Source: Dermatemys mawii (taxonomy: Eukaryota > Chordata > Testudines > Dermatemydidae). From it: a stretch of DNA of 64,000 bases. Positions 33,980-46,084 of this stretch are shown here, piece after piece. Both the position numbers and the translations under genes were made by a program. The DNA lies in the NCBI GenBank assembly GCA_007922305.1, contig ML677348.1:16879442-16943441 (forward strand), read 5' to 3'. Every line of letters begins with the position of its first letter. Positions within the stretch are counted from its first letter, which is position 1. The notes below the pieces were generated by a model. It saw nothing but the letters and a program-made list of their open reading frames with translations, did not search any database and was not told the DNA's origin.

Positions 33980-34530
33980 GTCATAGATTCATAGACCTGA
34001 AGAGACCTATTAGATCATCTGGTCTGACCTCTGTATATCACAGGCTGTAGAATTTCACCCCATTACTCCAATAACTGAAGTCTGACTAAAGCATATCTTC
34101 CAGACAGGCATTCTTGAAGACTTCAAGAGATCCACCACTTCCCTTGATAGTTAGTTTCAATGATTAATCACCCTCCCTGTTTAAAATGTTTGGCTGTTTC
34201 CAATCTGAATTTGTCTGGTTTCAGCTTCCAGATATTGGCTTTATTATGCCTTTCTCCACTAGCTTTTAGCAGCCAGTATTTTCTCCCCATCAAAGTACTT
34301 ATGTGCCGTAAGCAGGTCACCTCTCAATCTTCTTTTGGATAAACAAAATTAATTGAGATCCTTAAATTGCTCGCTATAAGATGTTTTTATTTTTTGCAGC
34401 TCTTGAATAATTTTTGTGGCTCTTCTTTGCTCCCTCCCTGTTTTTTCCACATCTATTTTAAAATGGGGACTAATACAGGGACTGAATATGTAAATTTATG
34501 TTTGGAAAGCACCTCCCATAATGCCAATAT
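33980..34530 (-). mobile_element. CR1 LINE 3' end, reversed
   Basis: Starts with TCATAGATTCATAGACCTGA, then TTAGATCATCTGGTCTGACC and the reversed ORF2 C-terminus region (CAATCTGAATTTGTCTGG near 34201), then CAGGTCACCTCTCAATCTTC and TGGCTCTTCTTTGCTCCCTC. Confidence 0.8.
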
Positions 34531-34534
34531 GCAT

Positions 34535-35145
34535 CATCATCATCAATGCACAGGTTTAAAACCGGTTCCAGAGAGGACTCTGCCCCACAGATGCCAGGAG
34601 AAGGTCACAATACTGCTTAAAAAGGCTTAGGCACATAATATGTCCAGGCTTACAGGGCTGCACAGAAACATAAGGGGGCGTAAAAATCATCTCCCGCATC
34701 CCTGCAGGGCGTCTCTGCACCATACGTCAAGGTACATAGGGGTAAGTCGGTGCTGCATACTCAGTATTCCCTATAGCAAATGGGCCATGCTCTGTGCCCC
34801 CAATATTCCAGCCAAGACAGCTGAGCTGCTTTGGTGAGGGACAGGGTAGTAATCTGCTACCTGTAAGGGCTGGTAGCAGATTTCTACCCACTGGGGCACA
34901 GGGGAGGGGAGTCGGAATCATGCCTCTCTGAGAAACAATTTCTTCTGTGCACCGCCCCACACACAGGACAGATTGTATCCACATGCTCCAGCCTTTTAAG
35001 TTAGGTCTGTAAGAAATGCATAATGACAGAGATGTTTAAAATAGTTTATTAGTTTCCCAACAAAATCTCCCCATTTCTTGGGCCTAGTATACCTTGTCCT
35101 CCTTCTCCCCCAGCTCCATTTGTTGGTTTTTACCAATTTGTCGTG
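34535..35145. other. Noncoding DNA
   Basis: Short CAT repeat at about 34533-34546. No gene supported. Confidence 0.35.
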
Positions 35146-35149
35146 TCTT

Positions 35150-35285
35150 GTCTAAATTCAGGTTGTAAGTTCTGTGAGAGGGACTGCCTCCCATTAGCTC
35201 TTTGTGCATCACCTAGCACAGTGGAACTTCATCCCATCTAAATGGACCTCTGGGCACCACTGGAATACAAATTAATAATACTTCT
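35150..35285 (+). repeat. CORE-like SINE tail
   Basis: AGGTTGTAAGTTCTGTGAGA, CATCACCTAGCACAGTGGAA and GGAATACAAATTAATAATAC are the decayed 3' half of the same SINE family as 24440-24631. Confidence 0.55.
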
Positions 35286-35507
35286 ATTTGTATTTCACAA
35301 TAAATGGAAAAGTGAGCTTCCTTCTTGGGCAACTGTATCCATTTAAGAGTGCACCCCGGTTGTGCTTGCAGCCTTCAGGTGCTCTAATCATCAATAATGG
35401 ACTGGAGTTTGGAACATCTCAACTCTATGTCAGGTCAGGGCAAGCACAAAACAATGAGAGCTGAGCAGTTATGCTGCACCCAGCACCTTGTGTGGAGACC
35501 AATCATC

Positions 35508-35598
35508 ATGGACTTGATCCTGTTCTCATGGGAGTTGATTTCCGCAAATTTCAGCAAAATTCCCATTGACTTCAGTGGGAACAGGAGTGGGTCTTAAG
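35508..35598. repeat. Palindromic MITE-like repeat
   Basis: GATCCTGTTCTCATGGGAGT on the left and TCAGTGGGAACAGGAGTGGG on the right flank a CCATTGACTTCAG core. Confidence 0.5.
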
Positions 35599-35771
35599 TT
35601 AGGGAAGGGTGACTCCGAGTGTTTGTAATAAAAGCATGAAGTACCCATGCTGGCTTTGGTACCCGACAGAGTGACTGTTCCACTGATTTAGAATATCTGG
35701 GAAATTATTAATACAGTCTGCTTTGTTACACTGACATCCAATTTTAGCAATATAAACAGAAAAATATACAG

Positions 35772-35937
35772 AGAGTCTTGTAGCACCTTATAGACTAACA
35801 GATTTTAGGGATCATGAGCTTTTGTGGGCTAAGACCCATTTCATCAGATAAATGAATTCATCTGATGAAGTGGGTCTTAGCCCACGAAAGCTCATGATCC
35901 CTAAAATCTGTTAGTCTACAAGGTGCTACAAGACTCT
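35772..35937. repeat. Near-perfect 166-bp foldback repeat
   Basis: The left arm (AGAGTCTTGTAGCACCTTAT through TTTCATCAGAT) and right arm (ATCTGATGAAGTGGGTCTTA through ACAAGACTCT) are reverse complements except for a few mismatches and a 4-base insertion beside the GAATTC centre. The outside sequence TCTGATACC near 35970-35981 is also found at 55008-55020. Single-arm relatives lie at about 58140-58235 and 55005-55110, so this is a head-to-head member of an interspersed family. Confidence 0.85.
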
Positions 35938-35984
35938 TTGTCGCTTTTGCAGATCCAGACTAACATGGCTACCCCTCTGATACC

Positions 35985-37195
35985 AGAAAAATATAGCTGC
36001 TCTACAGCAGACATGACCTAGTGTTTCATAGGAAAAAGTAATTGTCTTGTTACTTAGGATCAACAACTTACCACTTCCTACAGAGATGTCAGCAAATACC
36101 TACCTGAGCCAAAACATTTCATATGCAACCATAAAAAACCCAGTTAGGGAAAAAAAACCCACCTGTTCAGCCATGCAAGGTGCAATAGTTCTTAAAACTA
36201 CGTTTGAAAAGGGCTGCTATTTACTAGTCAAGTTAAATAAGGCACAAAAGGGCTAAATGGATCACTGCCATAGGGGTCATAAACTCAGATACAGAGACTT
36301 TGAACTGAGACAGGAGGACTTGGCCATATTCAAGTTGATTATTATGGGCTCTAACCAGCAACGGGGGAGGATAACAAAGACCTCCAGGAAAACAAGAGGA
36401 ACCTCTAAGAGACCATGTATGTGGGTGGTGGATGTTATTTTTTCAGCATATGGACAGAGAATTTAGATAAAGACATAAATACTCTTGCTGGAAGGATGCA
36501 GAGCAACATGACTTTATTTCTGAGAACAATAATACACAAAGGAGGGAGAAAGAGAGCAGCCCGTTTGCTAAGACAGAGAGGTACTCACCCCACCTTTCAG
36601 CTGGCTCTTTCCGAGAATGACTCTGACCACGCGCTTTGCTTCAGAGCCCCCAACCTGCATACAGGATCAACTCCCTACTCTTAATATGATAGTTTACAAT
36701 TCCAATAGACTGCCATGGAGCTAGGGAAAATTCCAATAATTTGAGGGTAAACTATGGAAAAATTACGTTAACAGAGATGGAAAGCCATTTACAGTTTGGT
36801 TGAAATTTGTATTAAAAAAAAGCAAGAAATGACAAAGCAAGAAATGTGAAGTAGGATTCATTTCTGAAATGATTTAAAATGTCAACTTCCTCTCCTCCCC
36901 AAAAAAAGGGAGCCAAATGTAATCCTAGAGGATCATGACCTATTATGATGGAGAAACTTCTTGTATTGTAGTAGCACTATTGGCAGTCCCCATGACAATG
37001 AGTGAGAATCTGTATAGCCAGTAGGGAGCAGAAGTTTATACAGATGACAGTTTTACTTTATGAAATGTCTCAGGAAAAAAATAATGCAAGGTTAAAATAA
37101 GCTTTAAAGCAAATTGAGACTGCTGGAGAAAAATGTATGGCATGACAAACCTGACAACTGATATGAAGGCATCAGAGTGATTAAAAAGGGGGTGA
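35985..37195. other. Unique noncoding DNA
   Basis: No supported gene; frames up to 89 codons without motifs. Confidence 0.4.
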
Positions 37196-37199
37196 GAGC

Positions 37200-37400
37200 A
37201 GATCTAGAAAAAGTCAAGGTCCAGATTTTCAACAGTGACTAATGATTTGGGGTACCTCCATTTTTGGATATCCACTTTCAGATATTAAGAGGGTGGATGA
37301 TTAGCACTTTTTAAAAGATCTGGCTCTTTGAAGGCATGGTGGTGGGCACCCAGAAAATTGTGTCATTTGTATCTGCTGAAAATCTTGATCCAAAGCTATA
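37200..37400. repeat. Palindromic MITE-like repeat
   Basis: GGTCCAGATTTTCAACAGTG on the left and ATCTGCTGAAAATCTTGATC on the right are inverted, with further symmetry inside (CCATTTTTGGATATCC, GGGCACCCAGAAAATTG). Confidence 0.55.
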
Positions 37401-37404
37401 AATG

Positions 37405-40230
37405 AAATGGCACCTAAAAATGTATCCAATCTGAGCGGTTTCCTCAATATGAGCAAATTTTTGACCTCAACAGACCAAGGTTTTTATGGATTGTTTAAAA
37501 CAGACTCTGTGTAGATATGGGGTGAAGCATAGGAGCGCACTAAGGAGGATCTAAAGACTATAGCCCACATCCCCAGTATTGGAATTGTAGAGTCCTTTCA
37601 GCAGATGTTAGCAGTTATTATCTCAGTAGGGTGCTACTCTAGTTACCTGGGGATGACCAGATGCCCACAGAGGACTGTTCCAAATGGCTTTCAGATGCTG
37701 AGATCAGGTATGTCCAAACAAAAAGGGACTGTTGAGTGTATAGTCGTGCAAGAGGTTCACAAAATAATTTCAGGATCTTGCTAATTTCAAGCAAGTGACA
37801 GATCACAAGGCTGTTGTAATATTAATAAAAAGTGAAGACCTAGACAAAGTACCTTTCACAGCTCATGCATTTGAGGAGCATTAAACTTATTGAGCAGGAA
37901 TCTACACCTATGGGATTTGATAGTCCCAGTGAATCAAATGGACAAACCCTCCTCAAAGTCAGAAGATCTAGATGAGGGATGAAGCTGGAGGCTCTTCTGG
38001 GTCGATGATTTCTGGTAAAATCGTAATTCTTTTTAAAGATAGTTTATGCTGAATAAATCTGTTGAAGGAAAGCAAGCAGGAGCATGTCTGGAGAAGGCTG
38101 TGGGTAGCAGCTCTATAGAGAAGCAAAGAGAGGCAGAGAGAGGAGTTCTAAGGATAATACTCTTTTCCTCAGCTTAAAAAAGTTCCTTGTTCAGTGTTGA
38201 AGTAATTCTCTCATTCTTTGCCATTGCCCATGGCACCCATCTTTAGGTGGTGCCCACTTTATCTTCCTCCTCTCCCTTTAACTGAGTATCATGATATTGC
38301 ATGGAGATTCATATCAATTAATAATGATTTTTCCAGTTAGCTTTCTCATATATAAGTGGCTCTTTCTGCCTTCATTCCATTCTTGTTTCCTTAATTTCTC
38401 TAGCTTGCTGCATCTTAGTGTCTTGTAACATCTGCTGTCCCTCTAATTGTTCCTTCTTCCTCCATCCCATTCCTTTCCCTACCTCTCTTTTTCTGGGCCA
38501 TGAAAAATGCACCTGTTTCCTTTACCTGTCAATCACTCTTTTTTCAAGTATTTCCCAAAACACTACATTGACTCTTCTCTCCCCATTATTAGAGCATGAG
38601 GTGACCTCCCTGGGAGAATCTTCACCCCTCTTGCCAAGCTTGAGTGTGGCCACTGGCTTTTGATGCTGAGGGTTAGCTATTGGGGGGGCCTCTGGATGGT
38701 GGACAGTACAGTCACAGACCTGGCTCTTTGCTAATGTCAAAGAGACCAACTTTTCAGTTATAAAGGATAGAACTTAAAAAATAGATTTGCACAGTTAGAG
38801 GCTAAGGAACACCCAGGAGTGGTGCCCTTTCCTACTATCCTCACGGGTCAGCCCATCTCTGGCCCGATCCTCCCTTGCTCTGAGATTGATGGATATGTTG
38901 GCTTGTCTGCTCCCAGCAGAAGATACAGGGTGTTTACACAGCCCACACTAGTGGATTTGGGGGATTTACTGAGGCCAGGAGCATCTAAATACAGACACTA
39001 TGCCTCTACACTGGCTTCTAGCTCCCTGCTATCATGGCGCATGCAGGAGCTATGCTCCCAGGCTATCTCCATCTGGCCTAGAACTCCCACCTCAAAGAGG
39101 GCTCTTAGCTCAGAGAGGAATAGCAGATAAACTATTGTTATGCTGGAAAAGTGCCAGGGATTTAGGGGTGAAGAAAGCAAAGAGAGTGACCATGCCCCAG
39201 CTCTACTGCTTCCCAGCCTTTGTCTGCTCTGCCCTGCATCGTAAAGACTCTTTTTTCTGAAGCCTCCAGAGTGCTATGGAAAAAGCGATAACGGGACCCT
39301 AAAGAGATTTTGGGGTTTTTTTACTGCAACAGGTATTATAGAAATCACACCTGTCTGAGCTGTTCTTTTGAATTATGAGAACTTGACTATTTTATACATT
39401 AAATGCTTTGTTTTAAGTAAGTTTGTCTTTTTTCCCATGTACAAAATGGGAAAATATAATCACTAATCACAGAGATGGAAAACAGTAATGTCAATAAAAG
39501 TACAAGCTCAGCAGACTGGGAACTCCCTACCTTCGAAATATGCATCGCACATGTTAATCACGAGGCTATGCATCCTTTGGCTAATGTCCAAGGGCTATAA
39601 ATAGTATTATTTTAACCAACAGAGAGTTTCCAGTTCACCGTTCCCTGAATGCTATAGAAATATGCTGAGAATAATTGTAAAATTAATAACAGAAATGTGG
39701 ATATAAAAAGATATGAAGTATAAACATTAACATTCCTTAGCACGTACCAAATCTTAATATTATTTTGCTTCCAAAAAGAGATTATTTTTTTTCATTAAAT
39801 GCAGACTATTTTTAGATTGCAACAATAATCAAGTGTTGAAAATACAGTGATCTATTTTGCACTGAAGCAATGAAAACTATAAAAAAATTCCAATACCATC
39901 ATAGATTCTTATGGGGGTTGAATTCACTAAATTTGCAGGCAGTTTAGACACTAAGCTAGAAGGTCAGATTCTAATCTCCGTCAGAAGAACTCCATTAGAA
40001 TGGATGGGCTCACTTTGGATTTACACCAGATTAAATAAAAAGAGAATATGTCCCATAGTATTTATTTATGGAAAGTTGTGTAAGTTAAAATGAAACTACA
40101 GGAGGACTCTTCTCTATTTTAATTCCAATGTAATAAAAACACAAGAATGAAAAGGGAGCATTGTATTCAGTTTTTCAGTAAGGACTTCTGACAATACCTC
40201 TTTCCTTGTGTAAGGCCAACAGACCCCAGT
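37405..40230. other. Long mostly unique noncoding stretch
   Basis: No gene recognised. 39480-39900 is unusually free of repeat signatures and AT-rich, with intact motif-like words (TATGCATCG, CTATAAATAG, GTTAATCACG). A decayed palindromic repeat lies near 39960-40035. Confidence 0.35.
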
Positions 40231-40234
40231 CATT

Positions 40235-40330
40235 GGCGGGCGGGGTCAAACCTGGGATCTCTGGAGTTTAGTGCATGAGCCTTTACTACATGAGCTAAAA
40301 GCCATATGGCACTTAGCTAAAGCTATAGAG
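40235..40330 (-). repeat. tRNA-like SINE scrap, reversed
   Basis: On the minus strand, TTTTAGCTCATGTAGTAAAG resembles an A box and CCCAGGTTTGACCCCGCC a B box, with an anticodon-arm-like stretch between. The body is short. Confidence 0.5.
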
Positions 40331-40334
40331 CAGA

Positions 40335-42195
40335 CTCATTAACTCTCTCTCTCTAAGTGGTCTCAGTGCCACTAAATAGAACAGAACACTACATCCAGCA
40401 GGGGTGTAGGTTACACTTGTATGGTTCAAGTTCAATTCAAATCAGGTTTAATTCACTGTATGTTTTGCTTCCTCAATAAAAAAAATGGCCAAAGAGCTAT
40501 CTGCCCACTTCTCCTGCTTAGAGGGATAGAGATTTTCCTCCAGAAATACCTGGGAGAGTGGTAGGGGAAAAAGGGATCTCTGCCAATGCAACCCTAGGAT
40601 CTGCCGGTTCAAGGTTCAGATTATAATCCCTGGGTCCATTTTTAGGATGAATGTGGACTCGCAGATGTGCCAGGGAAGATTGCCAGCATCTGAGAGCTCC
40701 AACAGTCAGTTGGTTTACCTCCATCAAGCCAGCCAAGTTAACCAGGTTCAGCGTAGGAGCTTGATTCCCAAGACCAGGGATCAGATGCATTTGCTTGAGA
40801 CTGGAGCACAGGACCAGGATATTATTTCCTAACCCCTGATTCCCAGAGATATAAGAAGAAATTGGGTGGCATGGACATCGTTCTCTGAACTGAGAAGATC
40901 ACCATGCATATCTCCCTGCAAACGTCCCTTTCCGTAAAACTTCTATCCTAGCATTAAGTGAGCTTCTCCAATCCAGAACATTTCTCACAGGAAGTAAATG
41001 TGAAAGGGAGCCTGTTATGGGAAATGTAGGTTCCAGTGCCATAAGCAGTTGATTGCACTCAGCTCTGTCTCCTTTTAACTGAGCCTGGGTAATGCTGTGT
41101 CATGGCTTTTCTAATTTCCACATGTGCCTTCCACCACACTGGGTGAGTACACTGGTGTAAATGAAATCAGAATCATACCTGAGGTCTCCAGGCTGGTCAT
41201 GAACTTGATCCTGCTCCACTGATGCTGATGGCAAATCTCTCTATGTAAAATCCTGGCCCTCTTGCTACCAATGGGAATTTTGCCATTAACTTCAGTGGGG
41301 CAAGACTTTTCCCAGTCTTCAGTTAGAGCAAGGTTATGTCATAGATATCAGGCGTATCCTCAGAAGACAGAACCTGTTCATAGTGAAGCATGGTATAGTC
41401 TTCTGTGGGGATTTCTGGGACAGCTAGAAAGCAGTAAGAACCCATCTCCAAAAATATCCAGCTGCAAAGCACTTATTTTAAAGGAAAGTATTGACTAATC
41501 TTTCTGCTGAGGAATTTATCACATGCTTTTTAGCATGAAAGCACGGAATATGGTCATAGCTAGATGAAGAATAGACATTTGGAGTAGGCTCTTTCCAAAT
41601 GTTAGGATTTATAAGCAAAGGGAAAGCACAAAAGGCCTTGATTTGGAGTAATTGCTAACTGAGGGAGCAACCTTGAAAGAGAAACAAAGCTAACAAATAT
41701 ATTGTGCTTTGCCTCTCAAATTTCACTTTCTATTTACCTTGTATCACGATACTGATGAAGCTGATAAATGTGTGTAGTGATGACTAATGGGGTTCTATAA
41801 CATATGGTATATATTTGAACTTTCCAGACATCAGACAATAATTGTTTGCATGTAGCAGTGGAAAATAAGTTACAAAGAAAATCTGGATGGGCCAAAGGTC
41901 TTATTTTAAGAAAACACTGAGAAATGAAGACTCATGTGGCTTTCATTTTGCTATTAAACCTGCCAATGTGAAATCTGAACACATCAACAGCTAATTGTCT
42001 ACGTCATGGAAGTGCAGTTCATGTGTGGCACAATGATGAATGTGATGCTTGCTAGGGATTCAATACGCTGTGTTAGTTATTAGAAGTGTCTAACTGGAAG
42101 GAAGAAAACCAAATCTGTGCTCCTTAGTGACTCCCAGTGTCATCAAGAAGGCACCAGGTGTTGCACCAGCAAATAGTCTGGGAATGGTGAGACTG
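40335..42195. other. Mostly unique noncoding DNA
   Basis: Short (CT)n at about 40341-40354 and one decayed palindromic repeat near 41250-41312 (AATCCTGGCCCTCTTGCTAC with reversed TTCAGTGGGGCAAGAC). No gene supported. Confidence 0.4.
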
Positions 42196-42199
42196 AAAC

Positions 42200-42570
42200 C
42201 TTTGGAGTAATTTATTGTAACACTGTGTAACAAGGCAGCTTGCTGTCGGGCTGGAGAGCCAGGGGCCAAACCATCCCTGATTACAGAATAAGCCCCACAT
42301 GAGGGGACTCAGGAAATTTCCTGTAAAGAATAGAAGGTGGCCACATCATGGAAGAAGCTCAGGAGGTTGTAGTCAGACTGTGGAGATTGAGGAGGCTACT
42401 GCAGGGAAGATGTTGAGACTAGGAGAAATGATTCAGCTAGGATAGGCTGGAAGTAGCCTGTTGTGGGAAACAATCTATCCAGACCAGGCAATCTTGGGCT
42501 GAATCTAGCTGAAGGCTGGTGGGAAAACTGTTGTGCATAGTTTTGTACTTTAAGTTAATAAATCAGACCC
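42200..42570. repeat. Possible LTR-like fragment
   Basis: A purine-rich block (GGAAGAAGCTCAGGAGGTTG, GAAGGCTGGTGGGAAAACTG) that ends near TTAATAAATCAGACCC, resembling an LTR with a polyadenylation signal. No partner LTR was found, and the call is weak. Confidence 0.25.
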
Positions 42571-42769
42571 TAAGGAGAGCAGTTGTGATTGGAAAAACCA
42601 TATATGGAGTTTATTTGGGGATCTAAAAAGGGAAACTGAAGCTAGGGGCAGCTTTAGGGACTGGCCTGAAGCTCCCAGGGGCTCTGTGAGGCAGCCACTC
42701 ATCTACACACTGAAAAATATGCAGTTTATTTAATTAGAGCACTTTCATCAAATACAACATCTTTAATCA

Positions 42770-42835
42770 GCACCTTTGGAAGATAGGATACTGGGCTAGC
42801 TGGACCATTGGTCTGACCCAGTATAGCCATTTTTG
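42770..42835 (+). mobile_element. CR1-type 3' terminus
   Basis: GATACTGGGCTAGCTGGACC, GGTCTGACCCAGTATAGCC, ATTTTTG. Confidence 0.75.
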
Positions 42836-43249
42836 TTTTCAAATGATTCCAGAGTGCTTTCTATACCACAGTTTGAGAAACTACAGTATTTGAGATAAAC
42901 ACAAAGCCTTTAAAATTTGGAAATCTGACCCTAGTGAAGCCAATAAACAGGAGCATAAATTGCAACCGGCCTAAAGTAAGATGGAAAGTACAAGATCCAA
43001 AATGGAATTTGAAGAGCAAATAAGTGTATAAAAACAAACAAGAGATTCTTGGAGTATAAGAGAAGTGGGAAGTCTGTCAAAGAATTGGTGGGTCTGCTGG
43101 ATCACGAAGGGGGCAATTAAACAAGATAAGGACATAGCTGAGAAGTTAAATGATTTATTTGAATAGTTTTTCACTACCAAGGATTTTTGGGGTATTGCTG
43201 CCCTGGACCTGCTCTTTTCTGGTAATTAAGGTGAGGTACTTTCAGAGAC

Positions 43250-44775
43250 TGATGTGAGAGAAGAATTGGAGCAGAGCTGTTGAACTGGATGATGTATGTC
43301 CAAGAAGTCTGAAGGAGCTCAAGTATGAAGTAGCTGAGCTGCTCTCAGAATTAAAAACAACCACTGTTCCAGAAGGTTGGAAGGTAACAAATGTTGAATC
43401 CATATTTTAAAAAGGCTGTAAGTGTGGTATGGGCAATTATACACCTGTAGGCCTTACATTTATACCTGGCAAATTGGTTGAGTCAGTAATTAAAAACAGA
43501 ATAACAAAACATCTGAAAGATCATAGTCTGATAGGGTCTAACCAGCATGGATTCAGGAGAGGAAGTAAGTGTCTTAGAATTAGTTTCTCACTAATCTCTT
43601 AGAATTCTTTGAACATGTTAGTAAAGTAATAGATAAAGGAGAACTAGTTGACATAAAATATTAAGACTTCCAAAAGACTTTCAACATGGTCATGCACAAG
43701 TAGTTACTAAAAAAGCTAAGTAATCAGTGGTTGAAAGGCAAATACTGTCTTGGATCAAAGGTGCAGTCAAAAAGAGCCTAGGAACACGATGTTAGGGTGC
43801 ATAAGGAATGAGACAGAGAATAATACCAAAAATATTATAATGCCTTTATATAAATCAATTAATGTGACCTCATCTGGAATATTGTGTGCAGTACTGATCT
43901 CAAAAAGGCTATTGCTGAATTGTAAGGGGTTCAAAGAAAAGCCACAAGACTGATCAAAGAAAGCCCTGGAAAAACTCTTAGATGAATAGAGATGGAAAAG
44001 ACTGGGATTGTTTACCTCAGAAAGGAGACAAATTAAGAGGGGACGTGAAACATAAAATAATGAATGGTCTAGAGCAGCGTGTCTCAAACTTTTCTGTCCG
44101 CGGCCCCCTTCCGTTTTCCCGAGTCCTCTCATGGCCCGGGGGTGTGTCCGCCGAAATGCCGCTGAATACAAAGCTTCCGCTTTCGGCAGCATTTTGGTGG
44201 GACCAAATAGAATCCTTCTGATTTCGGCGGCATCCCGGGGCCGATCCCGCGGCAGCACTGGGACACTGTGGTCCCCTATGGGGGGGTCTCGCGCACCCCA
44301 CTTTGAAGACCACAGCTCTAGAGAAGGTAGCTGAGGATCTTCTATTCTCCCTGCCTCATAACACAAGGACATTCCATTACATTAAAAGGTGGCATTCAAA
44401 ACCGATAAAAGGAAATTCTTTCACCTATAATTAGACTCACTGCCAGAGAAAATCACTGAGCACGAGAACTTGACAAGATTGAAAAAGGCACTGGACACTG
44501 ATATGAGTATCAAAACGATTCCGTGTTACAATAGTGAATGCTGACAAAATTTTGGAAGGGATATTAAAAACCTCATGCTTCAGGGCACAAACCAATCTCT
44601 ATTAGAGATCAGTATTAGACCTAATGTTGTGGTTGGGAAGGTCATCCCATAGGTGCCTGTGGCAGGATTCTTACACCTGCCTTTGAAGCATCTGGTGCTG
44701 GCCGTTGTCAGAGACAAGATACTGGACTAGACTGACCTTGGATCTGAGCCAGTCTGCCAATTCCCATGTTCCTAT
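43250..44775 (+). mobile_element. CR1-type LINE 3' half, split by a MITE
   Basis: Runs from RT-encoding sequence (GTTCCAGAAGGTTGGAAGGT near 43368, CAGCATGGATTCAGGAGAGG near 43543) through the ORF2 C-terminal region (ATGGAAAAGACTGGGATTG near 43991, GGACGTGAAACATAAAATAA) to the 3' end GATACTGGACTAGACTGACC and the terminal CCTATAGG. Stops and indels are frequent. The hAT MITE at 44075-44315 splits it. Confidence 0.8.
44075..44315. mobile_element. 241-bp GC-rich hAT MITE
   Basis: Flanked by GTCTAGAG (44067-44074) and CTCTAGAG (44316-44323), an 8-bp duplication with one mismatch. Ends CAGCGTGTCTCAAACT and CTTTGAAGACCACAG are inverted. It shares interior words (CCGAAATGCCG, GCAGCATTTTGGTGG) with the element at 24952-25205. 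The 201-codon minus frame running over it is a chance fusion of MITE and CR1 sequence. Confidence 0.9.
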
Positions 44776-45104
44776 AGGCCATAAATATTCAGCAGCACTG
44801 AAGTGTGGAAGTCAGTAGTAGCTAAGCAGACATCTGGCAGAGCATGCAGTTCATAACAGTGGGAAATTTGGCCAAGGACATCAGGACAAACCTTTATATT
44901 TATGTAAAGTGTCATTCTCTTTCTTAGCTATACAAGAATTTGTTTTTAAGCTGCTTATCTGAAAGACCTCCACACAGGAAATTACATGGAATTGAATGTA
45001 TCTGCCCAAGAAGGATGAAAGGCTGTTGCAACCATGCCAGGATTTTTCAGAAGGCCTAAGAACTGAGAGTTTCAGAGAGCATACCATCTAGTGTGTTGTG
45101 AGCA

Positions 45105-45310
45105 TTGATTATGAAGAATAAGCTCCTGAGTTCTAGTCCTGGCTTTAATATTGACATTCATTGCCACTACCCCTCTCTACCTCAGTTTCCCTACCTGTCC
45201 AATGGAAACAATAATAGTCATCTACTGCACGGGGCCATTGTGAGGATTGGTTAGTACATGCTTGTTAATAGAGTTTTGAAGGTCAAAAGGGTTATTCAAA
45301 TTTGATGTTT
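45105..45310 (+). repeat. CORE/MIR-like SINE
   Basis: GAGTTCTAGTCCTGGCTTTA (B-box region), CCTCAGTTTCCCTACCTGTC, then GGGCCATTGTGAGGATTGGT and the tail. Confidence 0.65.
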
Positions 45311-45314
45311 AGAT

Positions 45315-45980
45315 CATGGAACCATTCCCTCTAGCATGCTCTAACTATATGCACTCATTAGACTGTTCTACAGCATCAGAATTCAGCTTCCAATCATAGA
45401 GGTCCCACTTTTATTTGCCTGACTTCTGTCTAAGTATTTGCTGGGGATTCTTTTTGAACTAGTGGGTCTTGGCTCTTTGATAATAAAAATGCTGAAGTTC
45501 TTTGAATTGCAGAGAAATGTACAAAGAAAATGTACAGCAATTGTTTATTAAGTCAAAGGGCACATTAAGTAACATGATAAGAAGTTCAAATAAACACTCA
45601 CAAATTCTGCAAAAGATTTAAAAATGCAAAGTAAAAGCACATATGTAGCAAATGACACAATTGTTTTTGTTTAATCAAGACTTTGGATTTGATTTTTCAT
45701 AATTTATTTCCAATTAAAGATAATCCTGAAACCACCATTTCTGGTCATTTGAAAGAAAGTAGTAAATTATTGGGGAAAATCCCTGAACATTTTCCTTTGG
45801 AAACCAGTTAGATGCCTCCCATTATAAACAATCTGTGATCCAGAAAAGGATGCAACATTTGGTAAGAGAGGCAAAGGCAGAGCAACTTTTCAAGCTCTTT
45901 GAAAGATGCAGTTGACTGAATTTATTAGCATTTCCCTGGTGACTATTTGTAGAATCCATCCATTTGTCACATGTTGATTT
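45315..45980. other. Unique noncoding DNA before the R2-type element
   Basis: AT-rich with no supported feature. It does not resemble 28S rRNA, which matters for interpreting the next element. Confidence 0.45.
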
Positions 45981-46084
45981 GACTCTCCCTACAGAAAAGA
46001 ACCTCGGTCAGAGGAGAAAGAAATGGACCTTGGTACACATCAAAAACAAGTTTTGGAAAAGCTTCACTAGGGGAAGAAAGACAG

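Noticed and set aside
43767..44372. 201-codon minus frame
   Set aside because: It crosses the boundaries of a CR1 copy and the MITE inside it, so it cannot be an ancestral gene.
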